A stretch of 64,000 bases of DNA from Mycolicibacterium agri (GTDB lineage Bacteria; Actinomycetota; Actinomycetes; Mycobacteriales; Mycobacteriaceae): the NCBI RefSeq assembly GCF_002553505.1, contig NZ_PDCP01000027.1:20361-84360 (forward strand), read 5' to 3'. The translations under genes were made by a program, and so were the position numbers. Under the pieces are notes generated by a model. It was not told the origin of the DNA. It made no database searches and saw only the letters and a program-made list of their open reading frames with translations. Positions 6,986 to 16,665 of the stretch are shown piece by piece; within the stretch, counting starts at the first letter, position 1; each line of letters opens with the position of its first letter.

Positions 6986-9400
6986 CTAGACCATATCCTT
7001 ACTCGTCATCCAGCGCATCAGGAACCAGCCCACGAACACCGGCAGCCAGCACGTCAACACCCGGTACAGCAGCACCGACGGCACGGCTACCCCGGCGGGC
7101 ACCCCGAACGCGGCCAGACCACCGATCAACGCCGCCTCGACCGCGCCGACACCGCCGGGCGTGGGTGCAGCCGACGCCAACGTGCCGCCGATCATCGTCA
7201 CCACCGTCACCGTGATGAACGAAGCGTCGCCGCCGAACGCCGAGATGCACGCCCACAGCGCCAACGCACCGCCGAGAGTCGTTGCCGCACAACCGAGAAC
7301 GATGAGAACGAGGCGGCGCGGTTCGGTCGCGAGCTCACGCAGGTCGCGCAACACCTCTGAGATGCGCGGCCCCAGTGTCGCCACCAGCCACTTGCGCAGC
7401 CTGGGCACGACGACGAACGCCGCGAGGACCACCAGCAATATCCCGGCGACCGCGTACAAGATCGTGGCCGACGGAACGAACTTCGACAGGTCCGCAGAGG
7501 CACCGGCGAAGGCGCTGAACAGAATCAGCAGGCCGATGTGGGTGACCACCTGCACCGACTGCTGCAGCGCCACCGCCGTTGCGGCGCGCAACGCACCGAG
7601 TCCGCCCTTCTGCAGGAACCGCGCGCTCAACGCCAGACCGCCGACGCCTGCGGGTGTCGTGGTGGCGGCGAAGGTGTTTGCCACCTGCATGATCGTGAGA
7701 TTGCGGAAGCTGACCAGCCCGTCGGCGCACGCCCACAGCGCGGCCGCGGCGCCGGTGTACTTCAACGCCGACACGGCAAGGCCCAGTAGCGCCCACCACC
7801 AGTTCGCCGTCCGCAGTTCGGCGAAGAACGTCGGCACGGTGCTGATGAACGGCAACGCCACATAGACCAACGCGACGATCAGCACCATCTGCAGAATCTG
7901 GTTGCGGTTGAACCGGGTGACGGTTTCGGTCTCGATCTCGTCGGCCCCGGTCTGCAGTTTCACCTCGTCGCGCACCTCGGCCAGCGTCGCCTTGGTTGCG
8001 CCGCATTCATCCCGAATGCGTTTGGGGACAGCAGCTTTGGTGAGTCTCCGCGATGCCGTCAACACCGTCGCCTTGCCGAATACGCCCATCGCAGCACGCA
8101 CCGCGGTCGGCGCGTCGTACAGCGCGCTCGTGGTCACCAGCAGCTGGGCGATGTCGGATTGCAGTTGCGCGTCGGTGGCTCCGTACTCGGCGTGGTCGAA
8201 GCCGCCGAACAGCGCTGCGCCGTCGTCGACGGTGATCTTCTTGGCGCGCAGGTCGCCGTGCGAGATGTACTGGTCGTGCAGCACACGCAGCGCTCCCCAG
8301 ATGCGGGCCACCAGCATCATCTCCGCGGCGTCTTCGAGCGGCGTGCCGCGCGCAGGCGTGTGCGCGAACATCGTCCAGCCGCGGTCGAGCGATGTGACGG
8401 CCAGCGGCGTGGTGTTGGCGACCCCCAGATCGCCGATGGCGATCGCCATCAGCGCACGATGCTCCACCACGCGGCGCATCGACGCGTGCAACGGCGCCGT
8501 TTCGCCGCCGCGCAGCGTGGCCTTGCGCCACAGCTGACGCAGCGCACCGCCGCTGCGCTGATTCGGGCTGTACAACTCGAGCTCGATGGACTTGCCGTCG
8601 CCGTCGCAGTCGGCCGACAGCAGCAGTGACCCGCGGCCGGCCAGCCGGATCACGGTCAAACCGGTGATCGTGCAGCCCCGCCGCTGCATCGCCCGGACGG
8701 CGCCCTCGAGCGGCACCTCCAGCGCGGGCGTGCCGACGACCAGGATGACCAGGGCGCCGACGAACCAGCCCACGGCCAACCCCAGCAGCGACCGGGCCGG
8801 CACCACGGTGCTGACCACCAGGTGGATCGGCACGAAGGCCAGCAGCAGCGCCCACCACCAGCGCCGCCACCGGGCGGGCAGCCACGGCCCCGACACCGTC
8901 AGCATCGCCGCCAGCATCGCGATCCAGCGCGGGTCATCGAGGAACTGCGACAGGAAGGTCTTGGGCTGGTCGGCGACGTCGAAGTGCCACCGCGGCGCGG
9001 CGACGCCGTCGGGACGCACCGACAGCGCGAGCACGGCGACGATGCCCGCCGCGGCGTAGGCGCCGAGCAGCTTCCAGTTCCGCCCGACGATCAGCCCGAC
9101 GAGGATGGCGAACGGCAGCACCACGATCGCGATGCCGTAGGCCAGATAGACCAGGTTGGACTGGGTGGGGGTGAGCACGCCGACGACGTCGGAGATGGAT
9201 CGCTCCAGCGCGACCCAGTCATAGCGGGTGAGCAGCGAAGTGGTGATGACGATCGCGAGGAACGCCGTCGCAAGGACGAGCCGCAGGATATCGCTGGTGC
9301 GCCGGGTCAGCGGTTGCAGCAAGCTGCCCGTAACGGTGACTTCCCGCCCGTCGACTCGCACGCGACTAGTTAACCGGACACGCTCGCCGGGACACGACAT
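6986..9400 (-). CDS. Kinase-like domain fused to a UPF0104/LPG-synthase-type flippase membrane domain
   Basis: 804-aa integral membrane protein. The N-terminal third has about 6 hydrophobic segments. The middle (about residues 230-470) is a soluble protein-kinase-like fold with YISHGDLRAKKITVDD near residue 383 and GGFDHAE, resembling HGDxxxxN and a DFG-like position. The C-terminal third has 7-8 membrane segments with NTFAATTTPAGVGGLALSAR and SAAPTPGGVGAVEAAL, hallmarks of the lysylphosphatidylglycerol synthetase/flippase-like TIGR00374 family. It is divergent from the cyclase gene. The ATG at 9400 was kept; GTG codons slightly downstream are possible. It likely moves a lipid or glycolipid across the membrane, but the cargo is unknown. 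Confidence 0.75.
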   Translation of the reverse strand: MSCPGERVRLTSRVRVDGREVTVTGSLLQPLTRRTSDILRLVLATAFLAIVITTSLLTRYDWVALERSISDVVGVLTPTQSNLVYLAYGIAIVVLPFAILVGLIVGRNWKLLGAYAAAGIVAVLALSVRPDGVAAPRWHFDVADQPKTFLSQFLDDPRWIAMLAAMLTVSGPWLPARWRRWWWALLLAFVPIHLVVSTVVPARSLLGLAVGWFVGALVILVVGTPALEVPLEGAVRAMQRRGCTITGLTVIRLAGRGSLLLSADCDGDGKSIELELYSPNQRSGGALRQLWRKATLRGGETAPLHASMRRVVEHRALMAIAIGDLGVANTTPLAVTSLDRGWTMFAHTPARGTPLEDAAEMMLVARIWGALRVLHDQYISHGDLRAKKITVDDGAALFGGFDHAEYGATDAQLQSDIAQLLVTTSALYDAPTAVRAAMGVFGKATVLTASRRLTKAAVPKRIRDECGATKATLAEVRDEVKLQTGADEIETETVTRFNRNQILQMVLIVALVYVALPFISTVPTFFAELRTANWWWALLGLAVSALKYTGAAAALWACADGLVSFRNLTIMQVANTFAATTTPAGVGGLALSARFLQKGGLGALRAATAVALQQSVQVVTHIGLLILFSAFAGASADLSKFVPSATILYAVAGILLVVLAAFVVVPRLRKWLVATLGPRISEVLRDLRELATEPRRLVLIVLGCAATTLGGALALWACISAFGGDASFITVTVVTMIGGTLASAAPTPGGVGAVEAALIGGLAAFGVPAGVAVPSVLLYRVLTCWLPVFVGWFLMRWMTSKDMV

Positions 9401-9486
9401 TGCGCACGGCGGGTAGGCGGGCGGCTAAGCGGCGGGGAAACTGCCAATCGCGAATTTTTGCTTTCGGCGTTAAATACGCTCGGTTG

Positions 9487-11052
9487 ATGCCGGAAACGGC
9501 GTACGCCTCGTGCGGCGACCTGAGCCTGGCTTATCAGGTCTTCGGCGACGGGCCGATCGAGCTGGTTTTCGTCGGACCGATGATCACCCATGTCGAGCTG
9601 TTCTGGACCCTGCCCGACTTCAAGGCCTTCTTCGACCAGCTCGCCACCTACTGCCGGATCGTGATCTTCGACAAGGCAGGCGTGGGACTGTCGGACCCGA
9701 TTCCGCGGATTCGCACCTTGGACGATCGCGCGGCCGAGATCGAGGCGGTCATGGATGCCGTCGGCTTCACCAAGGCCGTCGTCTTCGGGATGAGCGAGGG
9801 CGGACCCGCGTCGTTGGTGTTCACCGCGAAACGGCCGCAGCGGGCGAGGGCGTTGATTCTGTACGGGTCCTTTCCGTGGTTTACCGCGGAATGGGAAGAC
9901 CTGGACCGTGAGCCATCCGTGGTGCATGCCCGGCTCTGTTCGATGGCCCGCGAGAACGAGGGCGACGAGAAGTACATGCCGTCGATGGAACAGATCGCCT
10001 GCCTCGTCGAGATGGCTCGAACGGCCACACGGTCGTGGGGCAGCGGCGAGACGGTGCGGATTCTGTTTCCGGGCGCGGGATCGGTCCGGCAGCGGGCGAT
10101 GTTGGAGCGCATGTGCGCCAGCCCCGGAATGGTGCGCGCGACGATGCAATCGGTGTTGAGCCTCGACGTGCGGCCGATCCTGCCGACGATCACCGCGCCG
10201 ACGCTGGTCATCCATGCCCGCGGTGACCTGATACCGGTGCAGTTGGGTCGTTACCTCGCCGACCACATACCCGGCGCGCGGTTCCTCGAAGTCGAGGGCC
10301 GCGAACACGGGCCGTGGGCCACCGAACCCGATCGGATTCTGAGCGAGATCGAGGAGTTTCTCACCGGGGGACACCTGGCGCCGCCCCAGTCGCACCGGGC
10401 CCTGCGGACCGTGTTGTTCACCGACATCGTGGCGTCGACGGCGCATGCCGCGGCGGCGGGCGACGAGCGGTGGCGCGCCACGCTGCAACGCTTCCGCGAG
10501 ATGACCGCCGAAGCGGCCGAACCGTTTGACGGCACCGTCGTGAAGAACACCGGCGATGGTCATCTGCTGACGTTTGACGGGCCCACCCAAGCGATCCGAT
10601 GTGCCGAGGCGTTGTGCGCAGAAGCGGAGGCGCTGAGCATCAAGATCCGAGCGGCGATCCACACCGGTGAATGCGAACTCATGGACGCCGACATCGGCGG
10701 GCTTGCCGTCCACATCGCAGCGCGGATCCTGGGCCACTCGGGTCCGGGGGAGATTGTCGTCTCGCGCACCGTGCGCGACCTCGTCGTCGGGTCGGGGATC
10801 GCGTTCGACGACCGCGGCAGTGTCGAGTTGCGCGGCGTTCCTGGCACGTGGGATCTGCTCGCGGTCAGCCGCAACGGCGTGCCGACGGGTTCAGCCGAAG
10901 CGAGGCTGGTGTCTACACCGACGCCGGGACCTCGTGCCGGCATGCGCAGGTCCGACAGGGCCATGGCGGCGGTCGTCCGACATACCCCCTGGATACTTCG
11001 CGGGGTGGCGCGTCTGGCGCCCACAGCGGACCGCAACAGCATTCGCGCATAA
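9487..11052 (+). CDS. Alpha/beta-hydrolase fused to class III adenylate/guanylate cyclase
   Basis: 521 aa. Residues about 1-290 form an alpha/beta hydrolase with nucleophile elbow VFGMSEGGPAS near residue 101 and a C-terminal His (EGREHGPW). Residues about 310-475 form a cyclase homology domain: metal Asp in LFTDIVAST and NTGDGHLLTF, the base-selecting Lys in VKNTGD, and transition-state residues in VHIAARI. All catalytic positions look intact, so it should make cAMP (or cGMP). No membrane segment is seen. Mycobacteria have many such fusions. The ATG at 9487 was preferred over 9400 because it begins directly at the hydrolase fold. The next gene is a PAS-GGDEF protein on the same strand. Confidence 0.88.
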   Translation: MPETAYASCGDLSLAYQVFGDGPIELVFVGPMITHVELFWTLPDFKAFFDQLATYCRIVIFDKAGVGLSDPIPRIRTLDDRAAEIEAVMDAVGFTKAVVFGMSEGGPASLVFTAKRPQRARALILYGSFPWFTAEWEDLDREPSVVHARLCSMARENEGDEKYMPSMEQIACLVEMARTATRSWGSGETVRILFPGAGSVRQRAMLERMCASPGMVRATMQSVLSLDVRPILPTITAPTLVIHARGDLIPVQLGRYLADHIPGARFLEVEGREHGPWATEPDRILSEIEEFLTGGHLAPPQSHRALRTVLFTDIVASTAHAAAAGDERWRATLQRFREMTAEAAEPFDGTVVKNTGDGHLLTFDGPTQAIRCAEALCAEAEALSIKIRAAIHTGECELMDADIGGLAVHIAARILGHSGPGEIVVSRTVRDLVVGSGIAFDDRGSVELRGVPGTWDLLAVSRNGVPTGSAEARLVSTPTPGPRAGMRRSDRAMAAVVRHTPWILRGVARLAPTADRNSIRA

Positions 11053-11169
11053 GGCGTTTCGGGCGGGTCTCCGACAGGTCTTCAAAAGCCAAGCGGCCGT
11101 ATAATTCTGACTTTGCCGTCAATTTCTGCAGAGCGTTAATTACAGCTCCGAATTCGGGCGTGTCGCTTT

Positions 11170-12816
11170 TTGACACCCGGTACCTTGGCAAACATCGACG
11201 GCAAGGCAGTGCGCATTCTTGGCGCTGAAGGGTTCCCCACTGGACTGGCCGACGATCAGTTCCGAAGGCTGATCGAAGGCAGTCCCGATGCAATCTGCGT
11301 GCATCAACACGGCCGCCTGCTGTATGTCAACGACGCCGGCGTGCGCCTGATGCGCGCCCAGTCCAGCGACGATCTCGTGGGCCGTCTCCTCACCGATTTC
11401 GTCGCACGTGAATCACTGACCCCGATGGAGGCAGGCCTCGCGGAGTTGCGCGAGGTCGGCGACTGCTCGCCGCGGTACCCGGCGCAGATGATCCGCTTGG
11501 ACGGTACGCGGCTCGAGGTCGAGGTCGTCATCGTCAAGACGCTGTGGTGCGGCGAGATCGCCTACCAGGTCATCACCCGCGACGTCAGCTCGCGGTACGC
11601 CGCAGAGACCGTCCTGCGATATCAGGCGGCATTGATCAACCACGTCAGCGACGCCATCATTGCGACCACCGCGACCGGACTGGTCACCAGCTGGAATCCC
11701 GCCGCCGAGGCGATCTACGGATGGTCGGTCGACGAGGCCTACGGCCGCCCGATCAGCGAACTGGTGGGCGGAGCGGCGGACCCGGTCGCGATCGTCGCCT
11801 CCGGCGGCATTGTGCACAGCACCCACCGCGCGGCCGACGGCACACCGCTCGACGTCCGGGTTTCGGCCGCGGTGATGGCCGACGGCTTCGTGTTCGTCTG
11901 CTGCGACATGACCGCCCTGCACCGCGCCGAACAGCACTTCGAAGCTGTCGTCGGGTCGATGGCCGAAGGCGTCATCGTCACCGACAAGGCCGGCTGCATC
12001 AAGTCGATCAACCCCGCCGCCGTGCAGATCATCGGCGGCGGGCTCGAGCACCTCGGCGGCAACTTCTTCGAGATCACCAGCCGCTTCCGGTTCTACGACG
12101 TCGACGGCGTGAACATCCCGCCCCTGCAACGGCCCGCGATGGCCGTGCTGCGCACCGGTGTGCCGTTCTACAACCAGCTCTACGGATTCGACCGCCCGGA
12201 CGGGCAGCGTGTCTGGTTGCTGTCCAGCGCCCGCCTGCTCGCTCCCGCCCTACCCGGCCAGTCGGACATGTTGCTGTCGTTCGCCGACGTCACCGACCAG
12301 CGCAAGACCGCCGACAAAGTGCTGTTCTACGCCACCCATGACGCGCTCACCGAGCTGCCGAATCGGGTGTCGGTGCTGCGCAGGCTCAAGAAGGCGCTCG
12401 CCGCACCCGATGACGCCGACAAGCTGCGCGCGGTGCTGTTCATCGACATCGACGACCTCAAGTCGATCAACGACACCCTCGGCCACACCGCGGGCGACGA
12501 ACTGCTGCGGGCTGCGGCGGCGTGCCTGCGGCGCGTGGTGGACCCCGACGACGTGGCCGGCCGCCTCGGCGGCGACGAGTTCGTCGTGCTCGTCTTCCGC
12601 GACGCCAGCCGCGAGCAACTCGACGAGATGATCGAGCGGCTGCGCCGCGAACTGCAGACCCCCGTTGCCGTCGGCGGCACCACCACGGCGATCGCGGCTA
12701 GCATCGGTGTCATCGAAGTGCGCCGCGACGAAAAGCGAAGCGCCGACGAGATTTTGCGCGACGCCGACCTCGCGATGTATGAGGCCAAACGCGCGCGCCG
12801 CACCGTCGACGGCTGA
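11170..12816 (+). CDS. Multi-PAS diguanylate cyclase (PAS-PAS-PAS-GGDEF)
   Basis: 548-aa soluble sensor. Three PAS-like segments cover about residues 25-380 (for example GSPDAICVHQHGRLLYVND, NHVSDAIIATTATGLVTSW, GSMAEGVIVTDKAGCI). The GGDEF domain follows (THDALTELPNR to the end), with an intact active site RLGGDEFVVLV near residue 466, so c-di-GMP synthesis is plausible. The product-inhibition I-site (RxxD at the usual distance before GGDEF) is absent: those positions read DPDD. There is no EAL domain. The start is uncertain: TTG 11170 and 11185 and GTG 11209 are all possible and none has a strong ribosome binding site. It ends 4 bp from the convergent ALDH stop. Confidence 0.85.
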   Translation: MTPGTLANIDGKAVRILGAEGFPTGLADDQFRRLIEGSPDAICVHQHGRLLYVNDAGVRLMRAQSSDDLVGRLLTDFVARESLTPMEAGLAELREVGDCSPRYPAQMIRLDGTRLEVEVVIVKTLWCGEIAYQVITRDVSSRYAAETVLRYQAALINHVSDAIIATTATGLVTSWNPAAEAIYGWSVDEAYGRPISELVGGAADPVAIVASGGIVHSTHRAADGTPLDVRVSAAVMADGFVFVCCDMTALHRAEQHFEAVVGSMAEGVIVTDKAGCIKSINPAAVQIIGGGLEHLGGNFFEITSRFRFYDVDGVNIPPLQRPAMAVLRTGVPFYNQLYGFDRPDGQRVWLLSSARLLAPALPGQSDMLLSFADVTDQRKTADKVLFYATHDALTELPNRVSVLRRLKKALAAPDDADKLRAVLFIDIDDLKSINDTLGHTAGDELLRAAAACLRRVVDPDDVAGRLGGDEFVVLVFRDASREQLDEMIERLRRELQTPVAVGGTTTAIAASIGVIEVRRDEKRSADEILRDADLAMYEAKRARRTVDG

Positions 12817-12820
12817 CGGG

Positions 12821-14416
12821 TCAGTCCTGCTGCAGCCTGCCGTCGATGCGCCGCCACAGGTGTTCGGGGTTGCCGTCGGCAATCGCGCTGGGCAGCAACG
12901 ACTTCGGCGCGTTCTGATAGCAGACCGGCCGCAGGAAGCGCTCGATGGCACGCGCACCGACCGATGTGGTGCGCGAATCCGACGTGGCGGGCGAGGGGCC
13001 GCCGTGCACCATCGCGTGGCAGACCTCGACGCCCGTCGGCCAGCCGTCGAAGATGATCCGGCCAGCCTTCAACTCCAGCAGCGGCAGCAGTTGCCGTGCC
13101 TCGTCGTAGTCGGATTCGTCGGCATGGATCGACGCGGTGAGTTGGCCCTCGATGTTGTCGGCGACGGCGCGCATCTCGGCCGTATTGGTGCACCGCACCA
13201 CGAGGCTGGAGGAGCCGAAGACCTCGCTCTGCAGCGCCTCCGACTTGAGAAAGTGGTCGACGTCGGTGGCGAACAACGCTGCGCGGCAGGTTGTTTCGCT
13301 GTCGCTCTCCTTGCCGCGCACGATCAGCTCAGCGTCCGCCTCGAACTTCTTGACGCCCTCGGCGTACGCATGCGCGATGGCGGGGGTGAGCATCGGGGTG
13401 GCGTCGGTCTGTGCGATCGCGTCGCGCGCGGCGGCGATGAACGACTCGAGGCCAGGCCCGTCGACAGCGATCACCAGACCAGGGTTGGTGCAGAACTGTC
13501 CCGAGCCGAGCGTCAGCGAGTTGACGAATGCGCGGCCCAGATCGGCGCCGCGGCTTTCCAGCGCTCCGTCGAGCAGGAACACCGGGTTGATCGAACTCAT
13601 CTCGGCGTAGACCGGTATCGGCTCCGGCCGGCTCGCCGCCGCGGCGACGAGAGCCCTTCCGCCGGAACGTGATCCGGTGAACCCGACGGCCTTGATGCGC
13701 GGGTCGGTCACCAGCGTCACCCCGAGGTCCGGCCCGTAGCCGTACAGCAGCGAGAACGTGCCTGCGGGCAGATCCGCGGCGGCCACGGCGTCGGCGATCG
13801 CCCTGCCGACGAGTTCCGAAGTGCCGGGGTGGGCGTCGTGCGCCTTGACGACGACGGGGCACCCGGCGGCCAGCGCCGATGCGGTGTCACCGCCTGCCAC
13901 CGAGAACGCCAACGGGAAGTTGCTGGCGCCGAACACCGCGACGGGTCCCACCGGGATAGAGCGCTGCCGAATGTCCGGCCGCGGCAGCGGTTTTCGATCG
14001 GGCAGCGCCGGGTCGATGCGGGCGCCGTTCCAGCTGCCCTCCCGCAGCACGTCGGCGAACAGCCGCAGCTGACCGGTGGTGCGGGCGACTTCGCCGGTGA
14101 GCCGGGCCTGCGGAAGGCCGCTCTCGGCGACGGCGCGGGCGGCGATCGCGTCCGTTGCGGCGTCGATGTTGTCGGCGATCGCTTCGAGGAAGCGGGCACG
14201 CTGTTCGGACGTGGTGGCGCGATAGTCGGCGAACGCGGCGGCCGCGGCGGCGCAGGCCGCGTCGACATGCGAGGCGTCGCCGTACGGGTAGGCCGGTTCG
14301 AGTTCGTGTCCCGCGGTGGGGTCGAAGGCGCGGATCTCTTTGCCGGACCCGCGAACGAGTTCACCGGCGATCAGCATCTGTCCCGTCAGTTGGGCATCGC
14401 GCATGGTGGCGGTCAT
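12821..14416 (-). CDS. Aldehyde dehydrogenase, alpha-ketoglutarate-semialdehyde dehydrogenase-like
   Basis: 531-aa NAD(P)-dependent ALDH. The N-terminal insert-bearing form, the motif PVGPVAVFGASNFPLAFS, the catalytic Glu in VYAEMSSINP and the catalytic Cys in GSGQFCTNPG match the KGSADH branch that oxidises 2,5-dioxopentanoate in pentose, glucarate or hydroxyproline breakdown. No dehydratase of that pathway is adjacent, so its physiological aldehyde is uncertain. The ATG at 14416 is a clear start. It is divergent from the Pro-rich membrane protein gene and convergent with the PAS-GGDEF gene. Confidence 0.87.
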   Translation of the reverse strand: MTATMRDAQLTGQMLIAGELVRGSGKEIRAFDPTAGHELEPAYPYGDASHVDAACAAAAAAFADYRATTSEQRARFLEAIADNIDAATDAIAARAVAESGLPQARLTGEVARTTGQLRLFADVLREGSWNGARIDPALPDRKPLPRPDIRQRSIPVGPVAVFGASNFPLAFSVAGGDTASALAAGCPVVVKAHDAHPGTSELVGRAIADAVAAADLPAGTFSLLYGYGPDLGVTLVTDPRIKAVGFTGSRSGGRALVAAAASRPEPIPVYAEMSSINPVFLLDGALESRGADLGRAFVNSLTLGSGQFCTNPGLVIAVDGPGLESFIAAARDAIAQTDATPMLTPAIAHAYAEGVKKFEADAELIVRGKESDSETTCRAALFATDVDHFLKSEALQSEVFGSSSLVVRCTNTAEMRAVADNIEGQLTASIHADESDYDEARQLLPLLELKAGRIIFDGWPTGVEVCHAMVHGGPSPATSDSRTTSVGARAIERFLRPVCYQNAPKSLLPSAIADGNPEHLWRRIDGRLQQD

Positions 14417-14573
14417 AGCGTCCTTAATAGGTGGTCGAGTTTCGGCGGTATGGGCTCAACCGTAGGCCTGGCCCCGGCGTAGATGTCCAGTGCAGAATTC
14501 TTCGCGTGAATAGGCCCCCGACAGGGCTCGGCTGTAGTCTCTGACCTGGATGACAGGCAGAGGGGGTAAGCGA

Positions 14574-15905
14574 ATGGACCTGGTGCTCGGTCTGTCGGTG
14601 ACCTCGACAGCCGTCCGCTGGGTGCTCGTCGAAGGCTGGACCGGCGACGGCGACGCCGTCGACCGTGGCGCGCTCGACATCGACGACGTCGAGTCCTTCG
14701 ACGCAGAAGCCCTGCTGACAGTGTTGCTGGACGCCAACGAGACGGTTCTCGAGAACGGCCTGCACGCGGTCGGCGTGACGTGGACCACCGACGGCGACAT
14801 CGTCGCGGGCGCGATCCTCGCCGCGCTCGAGGCCCGCGGGGTGCAGAACGTCGTCTCCGTCTCGGAGGTCGAGGCCGCCGAGGCGCTGGCAGGCGGCATC
14901 GCCGCGCTCGCGGGCTACCAGGACGTCGCGGTCTGCGTCTTCGAGCCCGACGCCACCCTCGTCGCGGTGGTGGGCCCCGACGGTGTCACCGTCGACCGCC
15001 AGGAGCTGCCCGCCGACGGCAACATCGAACTGGCCAGCAGCGTGATCGCGCTGGATCTCAACGACCGCCAGCTGGACGCCGTCTTCGTCGTCGGCTCGAC
15101 GGATCTGGAGCCGGTCATTTCGTCGATGGACCCGGTCGCGGCCGCGCCGGTGATCTCGTCGGCCGAAGCCGACATGGCGATGACGCGCGGGGCCGCGGTG
15201 GCCGCGGCTCTTGCGGTGAACGCGCTTACCGCTCCGCCGAGATCGCTGTTCAAGCTGCCCGCGATGTCGACCACCCGGGTACTGACGTCGGTGGTGGCCG
15301 CTGCGGCGGTGACACTGGTCGTGTCGCTGTCGGTGGCGCTGGGCATGCGCGCCACCCCTGGTGCGCAGACCGAGCAGACGAAGAACGCCAGCGCCACCGG
15401 CGAGCAGGCCGGCCCGACGCCTGGGCCGTCGGAGGTGAAGGCCGCGCTGGCCGCGCCGAAACTGGAGCCGCGCGAGGCTGCCCCTGCGCCGAAGCCCGAG
15501 GCGGCCGCGCCGAAGCCCGAGGCGGCCGCGCCGAAGCCCGCGCCGGCAGCCCCGCCGCCCGCACCAGAGCCCGCGGCTCCGCCCGTCGCGCAGACGATGG
15601 CCGCCGCCCCGCCCGCACCGGCAGCGGTGCCCGAGGTCGAGCCGCCCGCGGCGGTGCCGCCCGCACCGGAATACGTGCCGCCCGCGCCTGTGTACACGCC
15701 GCCGGCTCCGGCGTACTCACCGCCGGCTCCGGCGTACTCACCGCCTGCGCCCGCCTACGCTCCGCCCGTGCAACCGCAGGTGCCCGCGGTGCAGCCGCAG
15801 GTGCCCGCCGTGCAGCCGCAGCCGCGCCTGCGCGACAAGATCATCGAGCGGATCCCGATCATCAACCGCTTCCACGAGCCGAAGTACGAGTATCCGAACC
15901 CGTAA
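14574..15905 (+). CDS. Mycobacterial membrane protein (DUF7159-like) with Pro/Ala-rich repeat tail
   Basis: 443 aa. The N-terminal about 220 residues (MDLVLGLSVTSTAVRWVLVEG) look like a globular cytoplasmic domain of a mycobacterial family. One membrane helix follows near residues 235-258 (VLTSVVAAAAVTLVVSLSVAL). The remaining about 180 residues are a low-complexity Pro/Ala tail with repeats: APKPEA in tandem, PPAPAYSPPAPAYSPPAPAY near residue 385, and QPQVPAVQPQVPAVQPQ. The tail is presumably outside the membrane and may span the peptidoglycan. AGAGGGGG at 14559-14566 makes ATG 14574 the start rather than ATG 14550. The function is unknown; assignment to DUF7159 is from memory of the N-terminal motif. 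Confidence 0.7.
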   Translation: MDLVLGLSVTSTAVRWVLVEGWTGDGDAVDRGALDIDDVESFDAEALLTVLLDANETVLENGLHAVGVTWTTDGDIVAGAILAALEARGVQNVVSVSEVEAAEALAGGIAALAGYQDVAVCVFEPDATLVAVVGPDGVTVDRQELPADGNIELASSVIALDLNDRQLDAVFVVGSTDLEPVISSMDPVAAAPVISSAEADMAMTRGAAVAAALAVNALTAPPRSLFKLPAMSTTRVLTSVVAAAAVTLVVSLSVALGMRATPGAQTEQTKNASATGEQAGPTPGPSEVKAALAAPKLEPREAAPAPKPEAAAPKPEAAAPKPAPAAPPPAPEPAAPPVAQTMAAAPPAPAAVPEVEPPAAVPPAPEYVPPAPVYTPPAPAYSPPAPAYSPPAPAYAPPVQPQVPAVQPQVPAVQPQPRLRDKIIERIPIINRFHEPKYEYPNP

Positions 15906-15912
15906 CGGTTCG

Positions 15913-16665
15913 TCAGCGGCGTTCGAAGTGCTGATAGTCCTTCGGCGTGCGCCAGTCGCCGCCCCAGCGCCAGCCGCGATCGGTGAACGCCAGCACGGCG
16001 GGATCACCGGCATGCAGCATGCCCGGGTCGGTGCGGGCACGGTCTAGAAACGGCCCGGCGTTCTTCGGCTCGATGTTGCCGCGGCTGTCGATGTACGGAT
16101 TGATCAGCGGGTTGATGTCGATGGCCCTGCCGTAGGCGTGCAGCGACCAGCCGCGCCCCGACGGCAGTGGGCGGCAGTTGAACGCCGAGGTGTTGTTGTC
16201 CTCCATCGACAGTTCGTCGAGGGCGTCAGGGTAGTGCTCGACCGTGCGCATCTTTTCGATCGGATAGCGCAGCCGGTACAGCTGCTCGAACACCGCGATG
16301 ACGTCGGCGACGAGATCCTGGTGCACGATCAGCTCGCCGCGGTGGGTCTGCCCGTCGAAGCCGACGTGGTCCAGCGAAACCCGACGCAGCAGCTCCGGGC
16401 CGACGGGGCAACCCGGCCGCCAGCTGGCGCCGAGTTCGGCGGCGGTGACCGGCCGCACGGTCGCTGCGGCGGGTGTGGGCGTCGTTGGGGTGGGCCGCGT
16501 CGTCGGCTTGGCGGTGGACGCGGTCGTCGGCGGTGTGGTTCTCGTCGATGTGGTTCTCGTCGATGTGGTTGTCGTCGGGACGGTCGTCGTCGATGTCGTC
16601 GTCGGCGCAGGCGGAGAAGGGGCGCCGCATTGCGTCAGGAAGGCCCCCACGAAGATCAGCGCCAC
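15913..16665 (-). CDS. M15-family D,D-/L,D-peptidase, exported, Thr-rich linker
   Basis: About 250 aa. A hydrophobic start (VALIFVGAFLTQCG) ends in Cys, suggesting a lipoprotein although Gln before the Cys is atypical. A 45-residue Thr/Pro linker follows, then a catalytic domain with the zinc motif WSLHAYGRAIDINP and terminal HFERR, as in VanY/LAS peptidases that trim peptidoglycan stem peptides. No ATG or well-placed start exists upstream: the in-frame GTG at 16665 is the first usable codon, yet it leaves the signal without basic residues, so a rare start further upstream is possible. A 15-bp direct repeat at 16541-16575 encodes part of the Thr linker. It is 7 bp from the convergent upstream neighbour's stop. 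Confidence 0.78.
   Translation of the reverse strand: MALIFVGAFLTQCGAPSPPAPTTTSTTTVPTTTTSTRTTSTRTTPPTTASTAKPTTRPTPTTPTPAAATVRPVTAAELGASWRPGCPVGPELLRRVSLDHVGFDGQTHRGELIVHQDLVADVIAVFEQLYRLRYPIEKMRTVEHYPDALDELSMEDNNTSAFNCRPLPSGRGWSLHAYGRAIDINPLINPYIDSRGNIEPKNAGPFLDRARTDPGMLHAGDPAVLAFTDRGWRWGGDWRTPKDYQHFERR

Noticed and set aside
16541..16580. Possible CRISPR or minisatellite from the repeated GTGGTTCTCGTCGAT
   Set aside because: The unit is in frame and encodes the Thr/Arg linker of the M15 peptidase; no spacers.
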